Shown here: positions 31,533 to 41,420 of the stretch, piece after piece | Position numbering within the stretch: the stretch's first letter is position 1 | Layout of the letters: each line of letters opens with the position of its first letter | Source: Convivina intestini | GTDB lineage: Bacteria > Bacillota > Bacilli > Lactobacillales > Lactobacillaceae | Assembly: GCF_003096575.1 (NCBI RefSeq) | Contig: NZ_QEKT01000005.1 | Coordinates: forward strand, 1-64,000 | Direction of reading: 5' to 3' | DNA: 64,000 bases | The notes under the pieces: generated by a model | Seen by the model: only the letters and a program-made list of their open reading frames with translations | Database searches by the model: none | What the model was told of the DNA's origin: nothing | Program-made: the position numbers and the translations under genes

Positions 31533-34328
31533 TTATTCAAAACCTTCACTAACGGCTGCGGGATAGAATTCACGGACAATTTCAGCTTCGTGTTTAGATA
31601 GCTCTGGGAAGGCTGAATCTGCTCCCAAATCTTCATGATACATCCGGTCTCGTGGTGAAACCTTACCGCGAGCATGACTCACTGTTACTTGCAAACCATC
31701 ATAATCTCGGCTGGCTTCATCAGCCTGACTAGCATCCTTGAGGTCTAACTGCGATACCATTAACAACAAGCGGGCGTTCAAACCAAGACGGGTCAAAACG
31801 TCTTTTTGTTCTTGGGTTAGGTAAAGAGTAACGGCAGCTTCGGCATTTTTACCAATTAATTCAGCTTCTCGAGCGTCTTCAAGGGCCTTATTAACCGCAG
31901 TTCGCATCTTCATAAAGGCTTGCCAATCAGCCATCATAGCACTCGTATCACCTAAATCTTGCACGACTGGCATTTCTGAAAGATAGGCAAAATCACTAGT
32001 TTCGTTTGGTAAGTATTCCCAAACTTCTTCGGCCGTATGAGGCAAAACTGGTAGTAGTAACTTCGTCAAAGCCAACAAAGTCTCATAAAAGACGGTTTGC
32101 ATGGAACGTCGTTGCGGACTAGTTGGTGCTTCAACGTAGACAACATCCTTGGCAATGTCTAAGTAAAATGCTGATAAATCAACATTTACAAAGTTAATCA
32201 AGCGCTTAAAAATATCGTTAAATTGATAGTTATCATATGAAGCGCGGATTTCTTTAACAAAGTCATTTAAGAGCACGGTAAAATACTGATCATGGGCTTG
32301 ACGGTCAGCAAAAGATACCTTATCTTGCTCATAGTTAAAGTCACTAGTATTGGCTAGTAAGAAGCGCAAAGTGTTACGAACCTTACGATAACTTTCAGAA
32401 ACCTGCTTTAAGATTTCCTTAGAAACCGGCATATCCTGAGAAGTATCGACGGTAATCGTCCATAACCGTAAGATTTCAATCCCCATTTGGTCAGCTACTT
32501 CTAGGGGAGAAATCGTGTTTCCAAGCGACTTTGACATTTTATTACCCTTACCATCCAGGGTAAATCCTTGCGATAGTAGGTTTTTATAGGGCGCCTGTCC
32601 ATAACTAGCCACCGAGGTAATCAACGATGAATTAAACCAACCACGATATTGATCAGACCCTTCAAGGTAAAGATCAGCCGGATAATCTAATTGTGGTCGT
32701 TGACGCAAAACTCCGTTCCAGGATGAGCCTGAGTCAAACCAGACATCCATGATGTCTTCTTCTTTAGTAAATTCGCCATTAGGTGAATGTTCATTGGTAT
32801 AACCAGCTGGTAATAACTCCTTGGCACTATGTTCAAACCAGTAGTTTGAACCATGTTCTTCAAAGAGTTGGGCTACATGATTGATGATTTGTTCATCAAC
32901 AATGGCTGTCCCATCTTCTGCATAGAAAATTGGTAGCGGTACACCCCAAACTCGCTGACGGGAAATAACCCAATCACCCCGATCGCGAATCATGTTATAA
33001 AGACGCTTCTTACCCCAACCAGGATAGAAATTAACTTTATCAAGTTGATCCAAAATTTCTTGACGGAATTTTTCAACTGAGGCAAACCACTGCGGCACAG
33101 CTCGCCAAATGATTGGTTTTTTAGTACGCCAATCAAATGGATAGGAGTGGGTAATTTTTTCTTTAGCCAAAAATAGGTTGGCATCTTGCAATTTATTGAT
33201 GACTAAGCCGGTAATGTCATCGTAAAACTTACCCTCAAATTCAGGACCAGCTTCAGCAGTCATGTACCCTTTTTCATCAACAGTCACAATAATTGGCAAA
33301 TGGTACTTGCTACCAACATTATAATCATCTTCACCAAAACCGGGCGCTGTATGGACCAAACCAGTTCCAGAATCCAGGGTCACATGATCAGCGTTCATCA
33401 CTAACTCTTCGGCCTCGGGGTCCCAAGGATGGTAGGCCGTGATTTTGTCTAACTCCTGGCCCTTATAGGTAGCCAACGTTTCCCAAGCATCCCAACCAAA
33501 CTTAGGTGCAACTTGTGGCAACAATTCTGTAGCAACCACGAACTTACGTTTTTCACCCGCTGGTTGAACTACTGAATACTCAAAATCAGGTCCTAAGGTA
33601 ATTCCCCGAGAAGCAGTTACCGTAAAGGGCGTCGTTGTCCAGACCACAAAATAAGTATCATCATCTAGCAGTCCCTTGCCATCTTTAACTCGGTTGGCAT
33701 AAAAAAGTGAAGTTGAATCAATATCATGATATTCAATTTCGGCTTCGGCCAAAGCGGATTCAGATGACCAAGACCAATAAACTGGCTTAGCTCCCTTATA
33801 GATATAGCCCTTACCAGCCATCTTTCCAAAGACGCGTAACTGGGCAGCCTCAAATTCTGGTTGAAGGGTTAAATAAGGATGTTCCCAGTCGCCTAAAACA
33901 CCTAGGCGCTTGAAGTCTTCACGTTGCTTATCAACTTGTTCTAAGGCATAGTCTTTGGCCAAATTACGCCACTGGGCCTTAGGCATAGACTTACGATCAT
34001 AGCCGGCTTTAGTCAATTGCTGTTCAATTGGCAAACCATGGGTATCCCACCCCGGTACGTAAGGTGCATAATAACCAGTCATGTTCTTATAACGGACAAT
34101 AATATCTTTAGTAATTTTATTTAAAGCATGCCCTAAATGAATGTTTCCATTCGCATAGGGAGGCCCATCATGTAAATTAAAGTGTGGCTTCGTCTCATTT
34201 TGAGTTAAACGTTGTTGGTAGAGATTATTCTGATACCACTTGGCCTGACGCTCGGGCTCAGTTTTAGGGAGTGATCCCCGCATTGGAAATTTAGTCTTAC
34301 CTAAATTTAATGTATCTTTATACTTCAT
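31533..34328 (-). CDS. ileS: Isoleucine--tRNA ligase
   Basis: Charges tRNA-Ile and edits valine. The 931 residues include the class I motif [13 protein letters not shown] (about 58-70), the CP1 editing domain with WTTTPFT, the KMSKS motif in [10 protein letters not shown] (about 595-604) and the anticodon-binding region. The C-terminus ([17 protein letters not shown]...[10 protein letters not shown]) aligns with the zinc-ribbon of bacterial IleS but has none of its cysteines. The start at 34328 is chosen because AAAGGAGG lies eight bases upstream. A T-box leader controls it. It closes the division/cell-wall cluster. Confidence 0.97.
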   Translation of the reverse strand: MKYKDTLNLGKTKFPMRGSLPKTEPERQAKWYQNNLYQQRLTQNETKPHFNLHDGPPYANGNIHLGHALNKITKDIIVRYKNMTGYYAPYVPGWDTHGLPIEQQLTKAGYDRKSMPKAQWRNLAKDYALEQVDKQREDFKRLGVLGDWEHPYLTLQPEFEAAQLRVFGKMAGKGYIYKGAKPVYWSWSSESALAEAEIEYHDIDSTSLFYANRVKDGKGLLDDDTYFVVWTTTPFTVTASRGITLGPDFEYSVVQPAGEKRKFVVATELLPQVAPKFGWDAWETLATYKGQELDKITAYHPWDPEAEELVMNADHVTLDSGTGLVHTAPGFGEDDYNVGSKYHLPIIVTVDEKGYMTAEAGPEFEGKFYDDITGLVINKLQDANLFLAKEKITHSYPFDWRTKKPIIWRAVPQWFASVEKFRQEILDQLDKVNFYPGWGKKRLYNMIRDRGDWVISRQRVWGVPLPIFYAEDGTAIVDEQIINHVAQLFEEHGSNYWFEHSAKELLPAGYTNEHSPNGEFTKEEDIMDVWFDSGSSWNGVLRQRPQLDYPADLYLEGSDQYRGWFNSSLITSVASYGQAPYKNLLSQGFTLDGKGNKMSKSLGNTISPLEVADQMGIEILRLWTITVDTSQDMPVSKEILKQVSESYRKVRNTLRFLLANTSDFNYEQDKVSFADRQAHDQYFTVLLNDFVKEIRASYDNYQFNDIFKRLINFVNVDLSAFYLDIAKDVVYVEAPTSPQRRSMQTVFYETLLALTKLLLPVLPHTAEEVWEYLPNETSDFAYLSEMPVVQDLGDTSAMMADWQAFMKMRTAVNKALEDAREAELIGKNAEAAVTLYLTQEQKDVLTRLGLNARLLLMVSQLDLKDASQADEASRDYDGLQVTVSHARGKVSPRDRMYHEDLGADSAFPELSKHEAEIVREFYPAAVSEGFE

Positions 34329-34350
34329 AAAAACTGCCTCCTTTTGAATA

Positions 34351-34587
34351 AAAAACGTCCTGTGCAACATAATTGCACAGGACGTTTGAACGTGGTACCA
34401 CCCATTTTTTAGTTGTAAAATACAACCCTCTAATCAGTGATAACGGTCTGAACCGCCCAAACTTAACAATTTTCATCTTCAGTCTGGGTGAATGGTAATT
34501 GATCCGATTAATAACAGAGACTACCACCTCACACCAACGTGGCTCGCTTTGAGCGTGTTATTAATCCTTCTGGATTACCTCAATTTA
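34351..34587 (-). promoter_or_regulatory. T-box leader of ileS
   Basis: On the minus strand the leader starts near 34587 and contains a Stem I region, an isoleucine codon ATC in GGATCAATT near the expected specifier position (about 34503), the T-box bulge GGGTGGTACCACG (34391-34403) and a long terminator (34351-34387), AAACGTCCTGTGCA with TGCACAGGACGTTT, followed by a T-run. It should switch on ileS when tRNA-Ile is uncharged. Confidence 0.93.
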
Positions 34588-34593
34588 TTGTCT

Positions 34594-34622
34594 ATTATAT
34601 TAGGGATTGTCCGGGAAAACAA
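34594..34622 (-). promoter_or_regulatory. ileS leader promoter inside the end of divIVA
   Basis: TTGTTT (34617-34622) and a perfect TATAAT (34594-34599) lie 17 bp apart on the minus strand. The -35 is inside the last codons of divIVA and the -10 starts right after its stop codon. This gives ileS a promoter of its own at the end of the division cluster. Confidence 0.75.
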
Positions 34623-35310
34623 CCAGCGTTGGATCATCATCTTGCTTATCGCTTGGTTGAGCAGTATCACCGCTTGCTTCAACTGCTGGAACATCGCCCG
34701 GTTCAGCCACTACATCAGCTGATGCCATGTTAACTGTTTCAACGGTGTTAACTACTGGCGTTTCCACTGGACTAGCCTCAAGCGCATTAACCGAAATTTG
34801 ACTAGTTGGTAACAAAGATACGGCTGCATCTAGTTGTTGGCTTTCTAATAGGTTCTTTTGTTGGGTTAACAAATTAGCAAAGGAATCCCGGAATTTAATG
34901 ACTTCACCACGTAAGCGATTTTGCTCATTGATAAGGTCCACATTTTCCTGGGCCAAACGTTTAGCTTCCACGTCAGCCTTGCCACGAGCATCATCAATAA
35001 TTTGAGTAGCTGCTTCACGAGCTTGACTAACCTGTTTTTGTGATTCTTCTTCAGCCTCACGACGGACCTTGTTAGCCATCTCTTGGGCAAAGATAATTGA
35101 CTGGTTAACTTCTTCTCGCTGGCTTTCTAGCTGCTTTACCCGCGTCTCTAATTGTTCATTGGTAGCACTTAAATGATCATAGCGAGCAATCAACTCACGA
35201 TAGTCATTATTAACACTATCTAAGAAAGTATCAACCTCTTTGGCTAAATAAGCCTTAGATCCTTTACGAGTAAATTCATGATTTAAAATTTCATCCGGTG
35301 TTAATGCCAT
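34600..35310 (-). CDS. divIVA: Cell division protein DivIVA
   Basis: Coiled-coil scaffold that senses negative membrane curvature at septa and poles. The conserved membrane-binding N-terminus reads ALTPDEILNHEFTRKGSKAY (about 2-21, with the exposed FTRK loop) and KEVDTFLDSV follows. Two long coiled coils span about 30-75 and 85-150 (EQLETRVKQLESQREEVNQ; EAKRLAQENVDLINEQNRLR). The C-terminal 80 residues are acidic and low-complexity (Val/Glu/Pro/Asp), ending DDPTLVVFPDNP. The second of two tandem ATGs (35310) is chosen for best spacing to AAAGGA. Confidence 0.93.
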   Translation of the reverse strand: MALTPDEILNHEFTRKGSKAYLAKEVDTFLDSVNNDYRELIARYDHLSATNEQLETRVKQLESQREEVNQSIIFAQEMANKVRREAEEESQKQVSQAREAATQIIDDARGKADVEAKRLAQENVDLINEQNRLRGEVIKFRDSFANLLTQQKNLLESQQLDAAVSLLPTSQISVNALEASPVETPVVNTVETVNMASADVVAEPGDVPAVEASGDTAQPSDKQDDDPTLVVFPDNP

Positions 35311-35348
35311 CATTAATTCCTTTCTCATTCCCATTCAACCACAACAAA

Positions 35349-36143
35349 CTATCGTTTAATAACGTTAAAAGTAGCTTTAATTTTATCTTTTTTACTACGC
35401 CCCGTAACAGTTAATAGACGTAATCGGCCGTAATGACGCACCGAAATGATGTCCCCGATATCAATTACACTATCTGCTTTTTGACATGTAGCCCAATTAA
35501 TTCTAACTAATCCTTGATCTATCATAGTCTTGACCACTTGACGGGATAGACCAAAAATAGCTGCAACAACTAAGTCAATCCGCAGGGAAGCTAGCAGGAC
35601 AAATTCTTCCTGCCCGGCATCCAACTTATCGTAAGCAAAATCCAATGCTAATACCAACCAATTAACTTTACTATTACCAATGTGGTCGACATTTTGTGTA
35701 ATGAAACTGACTAATTGCTGATCAACCAGCAATTGCCATTGACTTTCATTAACATCCGATAAAATATCACCCAGCTTTTTTCGATCTAAGCCTGCTGCTA
35801 AAACAGCGCCTAAAATATCTGCCTGACGCAAATGGTTAAACTTTTGCGGATAATCAATCCCCAGTAAGCTGATTTCAAAATCAGCTTGGGATAAATCAAA
35901 ATAATCGGGAGCGATAATCGCCCGACGCGCTTCTGCTGAGACAATTCCACCATTAAAGGCTAGTTGAAGATCTTTTTGACGAGCTACCAAACTACTTAAA
36001 ATGTATTGCTCGCGGGGATTTAAAAATGGCGTTAAAATCTCTCGGCTATCAAGGGATACTCGTCTCAACCAATCTTCAACTTGAGCAATAAAAGCAAACT
36101 CATCTGGTCGAAAATGTTGTTTAATTTGATCATCACTTGCCAT
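35349..36143 (-). CDS. ylmH: YlmH/S4 RNA-binding domain protein
   Basis: S4-domain protein of the YlmH family (264 residues), encoded in the dcw cluster of most Firmicutes. Recent work in Bacillus links YlmH to ribosome-associated rescue of obstructed large subunits. The S4 motif is at residues about 182-240 (SRQVVKTMIDQGLVRINWA, GDIISVRHYGRLRLLTVTGRS). The N-terminal part contains the typical PREQYIL and FNGGIVSAEARRAII sequences. It overlaps ylmG by one base and precedes divIVA. Confidence 0.92.
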   Translation of the reverse strand: MASDDQIKQHFRPDEFAFIAQVEDWLRRVSLDSREILTPFLNPREQYILSSLVARQKDLQLAFNGGIVSAEARRAIIAPDYFDLSQADFEISLLGIDYPQKFNHLRQADILGAVLAAGLDRKKLGDILSDVNESQWQLLVDQQLVSFITQNVDHIGNSKVNWLVLALDFAYDKLDAGQEEFVLLASLRIDLVVAAIFGLSRQVVKTMIDQGLVRINWATCQKADSVIDIGDIISVRHYGRLRLLTVTGRSKKDKIKATFNVIKR

Positions 36144-36391
36144 CAGAGCAAATTTGACAATAACTTCATCACAAATTGCAAGACTAGCAAAGCAATAATC
36201 GGCGAGAAATCAATTGAAGCCACCGTCGGGATAAAACGAAATAACCGTAAATAAGGTACGACCACTCGGCTAATTTCCCGGCCCAACCATGAATTGGCCG
36301 CACCTGGCAACCAAGACATTAAAGCAAATACCACGATTAAAAAACTATAGAATTGAATAAAATAACTTACAATTGATAAAAAAAGCGCCAT
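36143..36391 (-). CDS. ylmG: YggT/YlmG family membrane protein
   Basis: Small membrane protein of 82 residues with two hydrophobic helices: residues about 3-26 (LFLSIVSYFIQFYSFLIVVFAL pattern) and about 60-80 (FSPIIALLVLQFVMKLL). The family motif SWLPGA near 25-30 and VVPYLRLFRFIP near 44-55 are present. The family lies in dcw clusters next to sepF and has a suggested role in division or protein localisation that is not well defined. Spacing to sepF is five bases, and it overlaps ylmH. Confidence 0.9.
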   Translation of the reverse strand: MALFLSIVSYFIQFYSFLIVVFALMSWLPGAANSWLGREISRVVVPYLRLFRFIPTVASIDFSPIIALLVLQFVMKLLSNLL

Positions 36392-36396
36392 TAGAA

Positions 36397-36828
36397 TTAG
36401 TACCGACTAGCAGGCTCTAAATTATCACTAAGTGAACCTGAAATTTCAAATGTATTTGGTGTAACTAAGAAAATTGACTGTCCAATTCTTTCAATCTCAC
36501 CATCAACTGCATAAACTGAACCACCTAGAAAATCCAAAATTCGCTTAGCTTGTCCTTCATCAATTTGAGTGAAATTAACAATCACCGCTTCACCACCCAA
36601 TACTTGGGAAGCAATTGCACGTGAATCCGAATAAACTTTAGGTTCAAACAAAGCAATCTTACTGCTAATTGTAGCTAAATCACGATTGGTGATTTTACCC
36701 CGATTAGCATTATTGTTTGAATTTTTAGCACCAGCTGGAACTTCTTGAGTTGGTGTTTCGTGAAACTCTTCTTCCTCATAGTAGTCATCATCACTACTAA
36801 ATAAACGCTTAATTGAATCAAATGCCAT
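36397..36828 (-). CDS. sepF: Cell division protein SepF
   Basis: Membrane anchor and bundler of FtsZ. The 143 residues have an N-terminal amphipathic helix (AFDSIKRLFS, about 2-11) for membrane attachment, an acidic linker (DDDYYEEEEFHETP), and the C-terminal SepF domain with KIALFEPKVYSDSRAIASQV and VIVNFTQIDEGQAKRILDFLGG (motifs shortened) followed by GQSIFLVTPNTFEI. It lies between ftsZ (nine-base gap) and ylmG (five-base gap), the standard order. Confidence 0.95.
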   Translation of the reverse strand: MAFDSIKRLFSSDDDYYEEEEFHETPTQEVPAGAKNSNNNANRGKITNRDLATISSKIALFEPKVYSDSRAIASQVLGGEAVIVNFTQIDEGQAKRILDFLGGSVYAVDGEIERIGQSIFLVTPNTFEISGSLSDNLEPASRY

Positions 36829-36837
36829 AATAGCTCC

Positions 36838-38112
36838 TTACCGTTTCTTGAAGAATGGTGGCTTATCATCATCTTCAGAAGACAAATCTAAATTAACACC
36901 CTTATTATCGCCTTCAACTGGGTCAAAACTGCGCTTTTGAATGCCATCAAAGCGACCATCATCACCCTTAGTTGCTGTTGAAGAAATATCCCAATCAGCA
37001 AATGGATCTCGAGGTTCTTTTAGATTACCGTCTTCTTTAACAGTGGTTTGATCATCTTCACGATTAAAAACTGACTCTTGGTCATCACTAGTCTTAGGCT
37101 TAGTAAACAAACCGTCTTGCTTTTGATGCATAGCATTCTTGGGATCAACGCCACTGGTTTTTTGAAGTCCAGTGGCAATTACTGTAATTCGAATTGAATC
37201 CCCTAGATTTTCATCAATCGAGGTTCCAAAAATTACGTTGACGTCCCGACCAGCTTCTTGGTTAATGACGTCAGCAGCTGCTTGAGCTTCAAACAATGAC
37301 ATGTCTGGACCACCAGTAATGTTTAGCAAAACATCCTCAGCCCCAGCCATATCAACTTCAAGCAATGGTGATGAGATAGCCGCCTTCGTTGCATCGGCTG
37401 CGCGAGATTCTCCGTTGGCTACACCAACACCCATCAAAGCTGGACCAGCATCCTTCATGACAGTTTTAACATCGGCAAAATCCAAGTTAATAAAGCCGGG
37501 ATTAGTAATCAATTCAGAAATACCACGAACGCCTTGTGAGACAACGTCATCAACAATCTTAAAGGCTTCTGACAACGGCGTGCGTAAATCAATCCGATCT
37601 TTAAGCCGTTCGTTAGTAATCACGATTAACGAGTCTACTGATTCGGATAATTCTTGCAAGCCTTCGACTGCATAGCGGCTACGCTTAGGTCCTTCCCAAG
37701 AAAATGGTCGAGTCACAACGGCAACGGTTAAGGCTCCCTGTTCTTTAGCAATCCGAGCTACTACTGGTGCAGCCCCGTTACCCGTTCCACCACCCATACC
37801 AGCAGTGATGACCACCATATCAGCACCCTTAAGGGCTTCTGCTAATTCTTCCGAAGACTCCTCAGCGGCCTTAGCACCACGTTCTGGATTGGAACCAGCA
37901 CCTAATCCACCAGTCAATTTTGGCCCGATCTGAACCTTAATATCAGCTTGTGACTTGTTTAGAGCCTGAACATCGGTATTAGCGGCGATAAATTGAACGC
38001 CACCAATTCCTTCATCAATCATGTGGTTAACAGCATTTGAACCACCGCCACCAACTCCGATTACCTTGATTACCGCGCCATTGCTCTGCGCTTCATCCAT
38101 TGAATAACCCAT
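36838..38112 (-). CDS. ftsZ: Cell division protein FtsZ
   Basis: Tubulin-like GTPase that forms the division ring. Residues about 12-320 are the globular domain: [17 protein letters not shown], the GTP-binding tubulin signature [15 protein letters not shown] (about 103-117; Asn replaces the commoner Thr) and the T7 catalytic loop [12 protein letters not shown] variable linker follows and the C-terminal peptide PPFFKKR near the end resembles the conserved tail that binds FtsA and SepF. AAGGAG precedes the ATG. It is 21 bases after ftsA. Confidence 0.97.
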   Translation of the reverse strand: MGYSMDEAQSNGAVIKVIGVGGGGSNAVNHMIDEGIGGVQFIAANTDVQALNKSQADIKVQIGPKLTGGLGAGSNPERGAKAAEESSEELAEALKGADMVVITAGMGGGTGNGAAPVVARIAKEQGALTVAVVTRPFSWEGPKRSRYAVEGLQELSESVDSLIVITNERLKDRIDLRTPLSEAFKIVDDVVSQGVRGISELITNPGFINLDFADVKTVMKDAGPALMGVGVANGESRAADATKAAISSPLLEVDMAGAEDVLLNITGGPDMSLFEAQAAADVINQEAGRDVNVIFGTSIDENLGDSIRITVIATGLQKTSGVDPKNAMHQKQDGLFTKPKTSDDQESVFNREDDQTTVKEDGNLKEPRDPFADWDISSTATKGDDGRFDGIQKRSFDPVEGDNKGVNLDLSSEDDDKPPFFKKR

Positions 38113-38133
38113 AAATTCACTCCTTAAAAAATG

Positions 38134-39486
38134 TTATTTTTTCTCGTCGTCTTCTTCTTTAAATAAGTTAGTAATCCTTGTGCGCCAACGGTTCAAAAAG
38201 CCACCACCAGCTTGCTCATCAACGTAAATCTCATCTTCTTCATCGATTTGCGTTTCGATTGCTTCATCAGCCCCGCTGACTTGGTGATACGGTGCAACGT
38301 GACTGGCACCCTCCTCATCAAACTGAGCCATCAAAACCCGCTTAACTACCTCTTGTAACTGCGTTTCCGAACTATTAAACAAGACGTAGGACAAAGCGCG
38401 CGAATAGGCGGGATGTCGTAGCCCAATTTGGTCTGGGACTGACATATGCACATTATCACCAAGCCGTTCTTTGGCAAAAGCCAATGAACCAGGCAGTGCT
38501 GAATTACCACCGGTAATAATGAAGCCACCCGGCAAATCCATGGCACCAATGAATTTCAAGCGCTCAATCACTCGGTCATAAATTTGACCTAATCGAGCAG
38601 CAATGATTTCAGCCAAGTACTCTTCATTAGTGATTTGGGCTTCATTTTCGCCGACCACTTCAATGAAAAACGTCTGGTTGGCCGATGCTTGACTAGGTGT
38701 AGCAAAGCCGTGATCCCGTTTGATATTTTCAGCATCATTGTATGAAATACCTAACACCGTTGAAATATCGCGAGTAACATTATCGCCACCTTCAGGATCC
38801 ACAAAAGTAAACTTTAACTGATGGTCATGAATAACTGAAACAGTGGTTTGTCCCCCACCCAAGTCGATAAGCACCGAGCCAAAATCCTGTTCCCCATCAT
38901 TTAGGATCGTTTCGCCCATCACCAACGGAGCTAAGACAAATTCTTTAACCCGTAGGCCGGCCTTTTGAACCGCCATTCGGATATTATCAATCATCTTACT
39001 AGGGCCAAGATAGGCTAGTCCACGCAATTCAAGGCGCACACCAATCATATCATTAGGATCCTTAACACCGTCAAAACCATCCACAACAAAGTCACTAGGA
39101 ACTAATTCAATGACCTCTTTGCCATTATTAGATAAACCAGCTAAAGCCTGCTCGGTAACGTTGGCGACATCGTTATATGTAATGCGCTTATTTTGATTCT
39201 CGATGGATACCAAACCATCAGCGTTACTAATTTCTAGCTGATTAGCAGGTAATCCAACAACCACTTCTTGAATCTCAATGTTAGCTTTTTCACGAGCATA
39301 ATCAATTGCCTGTCGAATCGCACTAGCAGTCTCATTAATGTCAACAATGATGCCATTACGAATTCCACGGGATGGCGCATTACCTGTGGCAATCACATTA
39401 AAATGTTGGCCATCGGTTTGCGCCACGACTACTTTAATTAAAGTAGCACCAATATCTAATCCTACTGTCACGCCCGTCTGGCTCAT
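38134..39486 (-). CDS. ftsA: Cell division protein FtsA
   Basis: Actin-like membrane tether for FtsZ (450 residues). ATPase phosphate-binding motifs GLDIGATLIKVVVA (about 9-22) and SVLIDLGGGQTTVSV (about 204-218), the adenosine motif FIITGGNSALPG near 319-330, and a C-terminal amphipathic helix (FLNRWRTRITNLFKE, about 430-444) are present. An acidic insert (EAIETQIDEEDEIYVDEQ) lies before that helix. AAAGGGG precedes the ATG. It lies between divIB and ftsZ. Confidence 0.96.
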   Translation of the reverse strand: MSQTGVTVGLDIGATLIKVVVAQTDGQHFNVIATGNAPSRGIRNGIIVDINETASAIRQAIDYAREKANIEIQEVVVGLPANQLEISNADGLVSIENQNKRITYNDVANVTEQALAGLSNNGKEVIELVPSDFVVDGFDGVKDPNDMIGVRLELRGLAYLGPSKMIDNIRMAVQKAGLRVKEFVLAPLVMGETILNDGEQDFGSVLIDLGGGQTTVSVIHDHQLKFTFVDPEGGDNVTRDISTVLGISYNDAENIKRDHGFATPSQASANQTFFIEVVGENEAQITNEEYLAEIIAARLGQIYDRVIERLKFIGAMDLPGGFIITGGNSALPGSLAFAKERLGDNVHMSVPDQIGLRHPAYSRALSYVLFNSSETQLQEVVKRVLMAQFDEEGASHVAPYHQVSGADEAIETQIDEEDEIYVDEQAGGGFLNRWRTRITNLFKEEDDEKK

Positions 39487-39586
39487 GAAACTTCCCCTTT
39501 TTTAATAAAAAATTTAGAAACTAACCTAAAGATAATCTTAACATAAACAAATAACATAGTGTTGTGCTAGCACAGCTTTTTTCGTA

Positions 39587-40315
39587 TTATTCTTTACTTT
39601 TATTCCCATAGGCATACGAGTAAGAACCATACTGAAGATCAACAACCCCTTTATCGTTCATCTGCGCCACAATGCTAGGATAATACTTCATTTTATCGGC
39701 AAAACTTCGGATGCTAGCATACACTGTATTGCCATCATTCATAACCAAAATGATTTTTTGATTATTATTTTTATCAGGTGCAAAAATAATTTCACTTACG
39801 TTATGCCGAATCGCATAGTTCAAAGTGGTAAAAGATTTAGCTACTTGACTACGTTGCTGATCATCTTTAAAGCCGGTATAAATCGGTGCGATTCCATTGG
39901 GTTTATCAACTTTTAACTTACGGGCTTGACTATCTAATTCGAACCACTGGCCATTTTGTAAGAAAAAACCAGCATTAACGCGCTCGTGTACGATGATTTC
40001 TAATTTTTGCCCCGCTAATTTAAAATCAGCATCCGTTATCTTATCGTTAGCCATTTTAAGACGATTCACTAAAAATATTTCCTGGCCTACGACCTGCCAA
40101 CGGTAACTACCAGGACCAATCTTTAGAACCTTTTTAACATTTTGTTCTGGAATATTGACCGAGGAAACATGGACAGTACTAATTTTTTCCCAAGGACGCC
40201 AATAGCTAAAAAAAATCACCAATAGTAAAAAAAACATAAAAAAAACTGCAATACGACTAAGGAGTGAATTTTTATGAGTATTTTTTTTACTAAATTGTGA
40301 ATGATTTTTTTTCAA
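39587..40315 (-). CDS. ftsQ: Cell division protein DivIB/FtsQ
   Basis: Bitopic divisome protein linking FtsL and the septal transpeptidase. A lysine-rich cytosolic N-terminus is followed by one membrane helix (IAVFFMFFLLLVIFFSYW, about 20-37), a POTRA domain (about 42-110, starting ISTVHVSSVNIPEQNVKKVL, cut here) and the beta domain with NYAIRHNVSEIIF. I prefer a TTG start at 40315, seven bases after GGAG, five bases past the murG stop; the in-frame ATG at 40336 is inside murG and lacks a ribosome site. Length about 242 residues. Confidence 0.88.
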   Translation of the reverse strand: MKKNHSQFSKKNTHKNSLLSRIAVFFMFFLLLVIFFSYWRPWEKISTVHVSSVNIPEQNVKKVLKIGPGSYRWQVVGQEIFLVNRLKMANDKITDADFKLAGQKLEIIVHERVNAGFFLQNGQWFELDSQARKLKVDKPNGIAPIYTGFKDDQQRSQVAKSFTTLNYAIRHNVSEIIFAPDKNNNQKIILVMNDGNTVYASIRSFADKMKYYPSIVAQMNDKGVVDLQYGSYSYAYGNKSKE

Positions 40316-40319
40316 GATA

Positions 40320-41420
40320 TCACTCCGCCATGGCATCCAAAACTAAACGATATAATGCTTCTCCAGCTTGAGGCTCTCCGATAGCTGCGGCCTTTTTAGC
40401 CATATCAGCCCGCATCGTTTGATCAAGCATAATTTGATCAACAGTGGCCATAAGTTTTTGTTCAGAAAGCTGGTCTTCGGTAATCATCAAGGCCGCCCCA
40501 GCCTCGACTAAACTCTGCGCATTTTTTCGTTGATGATCACCGGTTACATAAGGACTTGGAATCAAAATGGAAGGAATCCCAAGAGCAGTGATTTCAGCTA
40601 AGGAAGTAGCACCCGCTCGGGCAACAATGGCAGCTGTTTTAGCTAACACCGCTGGCATATTGTCAATGTAAGGTAAAATTTTAATTTGCGCTTGTGGCGT
40701 TATATTCAATTCTTTTAACTGAGTTTGGAAACTGTCAAAGCGCTTTGGCCCGGTTACAATCACGGTCTGATAACTGCGTTGGTTAAAATCAGACATTGCC
40801 TGTAACACTGCCTTATTAATGGCTGGTGCACCTTGTGATCCACCAAAAATCAATAAAGTTGGCTGATTATCAGTTAAACCAATCTCTGTCCAACTAAAAT
40901 CAGATTGAATTCCGGCCACCTCTTGGGCCCGGGGATTACCAACTAACCGTGTTTTTTCACTTGGGAATTGACTTTCGGCCGCCTGAAAGGCCAAGCCAAT
41001 GCGAGTTGCTTTACGGGCCAAAAAGCGATTAGTAATCCCAGCAACTGAGTTTTGTTCATGAATAACTGTGGGAATTTTGAGGGCTTGGGCAGCATAAACA
41101 ACTGCCCCACTGACATAGCCGCCTGTGCCAATCACTACATCCGGCTTAAAATCGCGAATAATTTTTTTAGCGCGATGGACTGCTTTTAAGAAGAAATATA
41201 AGGTTTTAAAATTATCAAATGATAAAGAACGCCGGAAACCTTGAATTTCAAGTTGATCAAAAGCCATCCCAGTTTTCGGAACGATATTGGCCTCAACCCC
41301 ACGTAAAGAACCAACATATAAAAATTCAGAATCAGGTTCATGTTCCTTAATAACCTTTGATAACGCTAGGGCTGGATAGATATGGCCACCAGTACCGCCA
41401 CCTGATAAAATTACCCGCAT
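40320..41420 (-). CDS. murG: UDP-N-acetylglucosamine--MurNAc-pentapeptide-PP-undecaprenol GlcNAc transferase
   Basis: Peripheral membrane GT-B enzyme making lipid II from lipid I. The 366 residues begin MRVILSGGGTGGHIYPALAL (glycine-rich loop 1), then VVIGTGGYVSGAVVYAA (loop 2) and LLIFGGSQGAPAINKAV (loop 3), with donor-site ARAGATSLAEITALGIPSIL near 266-285 (all shortened to 20 or fewer). Start at 41420 by ATG after GGAG; it shares one base with the murD stop (TGATG). Confidence 0.97.
   Translation of the reverse strand: MRVILSGGGTGGHIYPALALSKVIKEHEPDSEFLYVGSLRGVEANIVPKTGMAFDQLEIQGFRRSLSFDNFKTLYFFLKAVHRAKKIIRDFKPDVVIGTGGYVSGAVVYAAQALKIPTVIHEQNSVAGITNRFLARKATRIGLAFQAAESQFPSEKTRLVGNPRAQEVAGIQSDFSWTEIGLTDNQPTLLIFGGSQGAPAINKAVLQAMSDFNQRSYQTVIVTGPKRFDSFQTQLKELNITPQAQIKILPYIDNMPAVLAKTAAIVARAGATSLAEITALGIPSILIPSPYVTGDHQRKNAQSLVEAGAALMITEDQLSEQKLMATVDQIMLDQTMRADMAKKAAAIGEPQAGEALYRLVLDAMAE

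Noticed and set aside
34492-34733. Plus-strand ORFs over the ileS T-box and divIVA end
   Set aside because: They overlap a clear T-box and a known gene and lack start signals.
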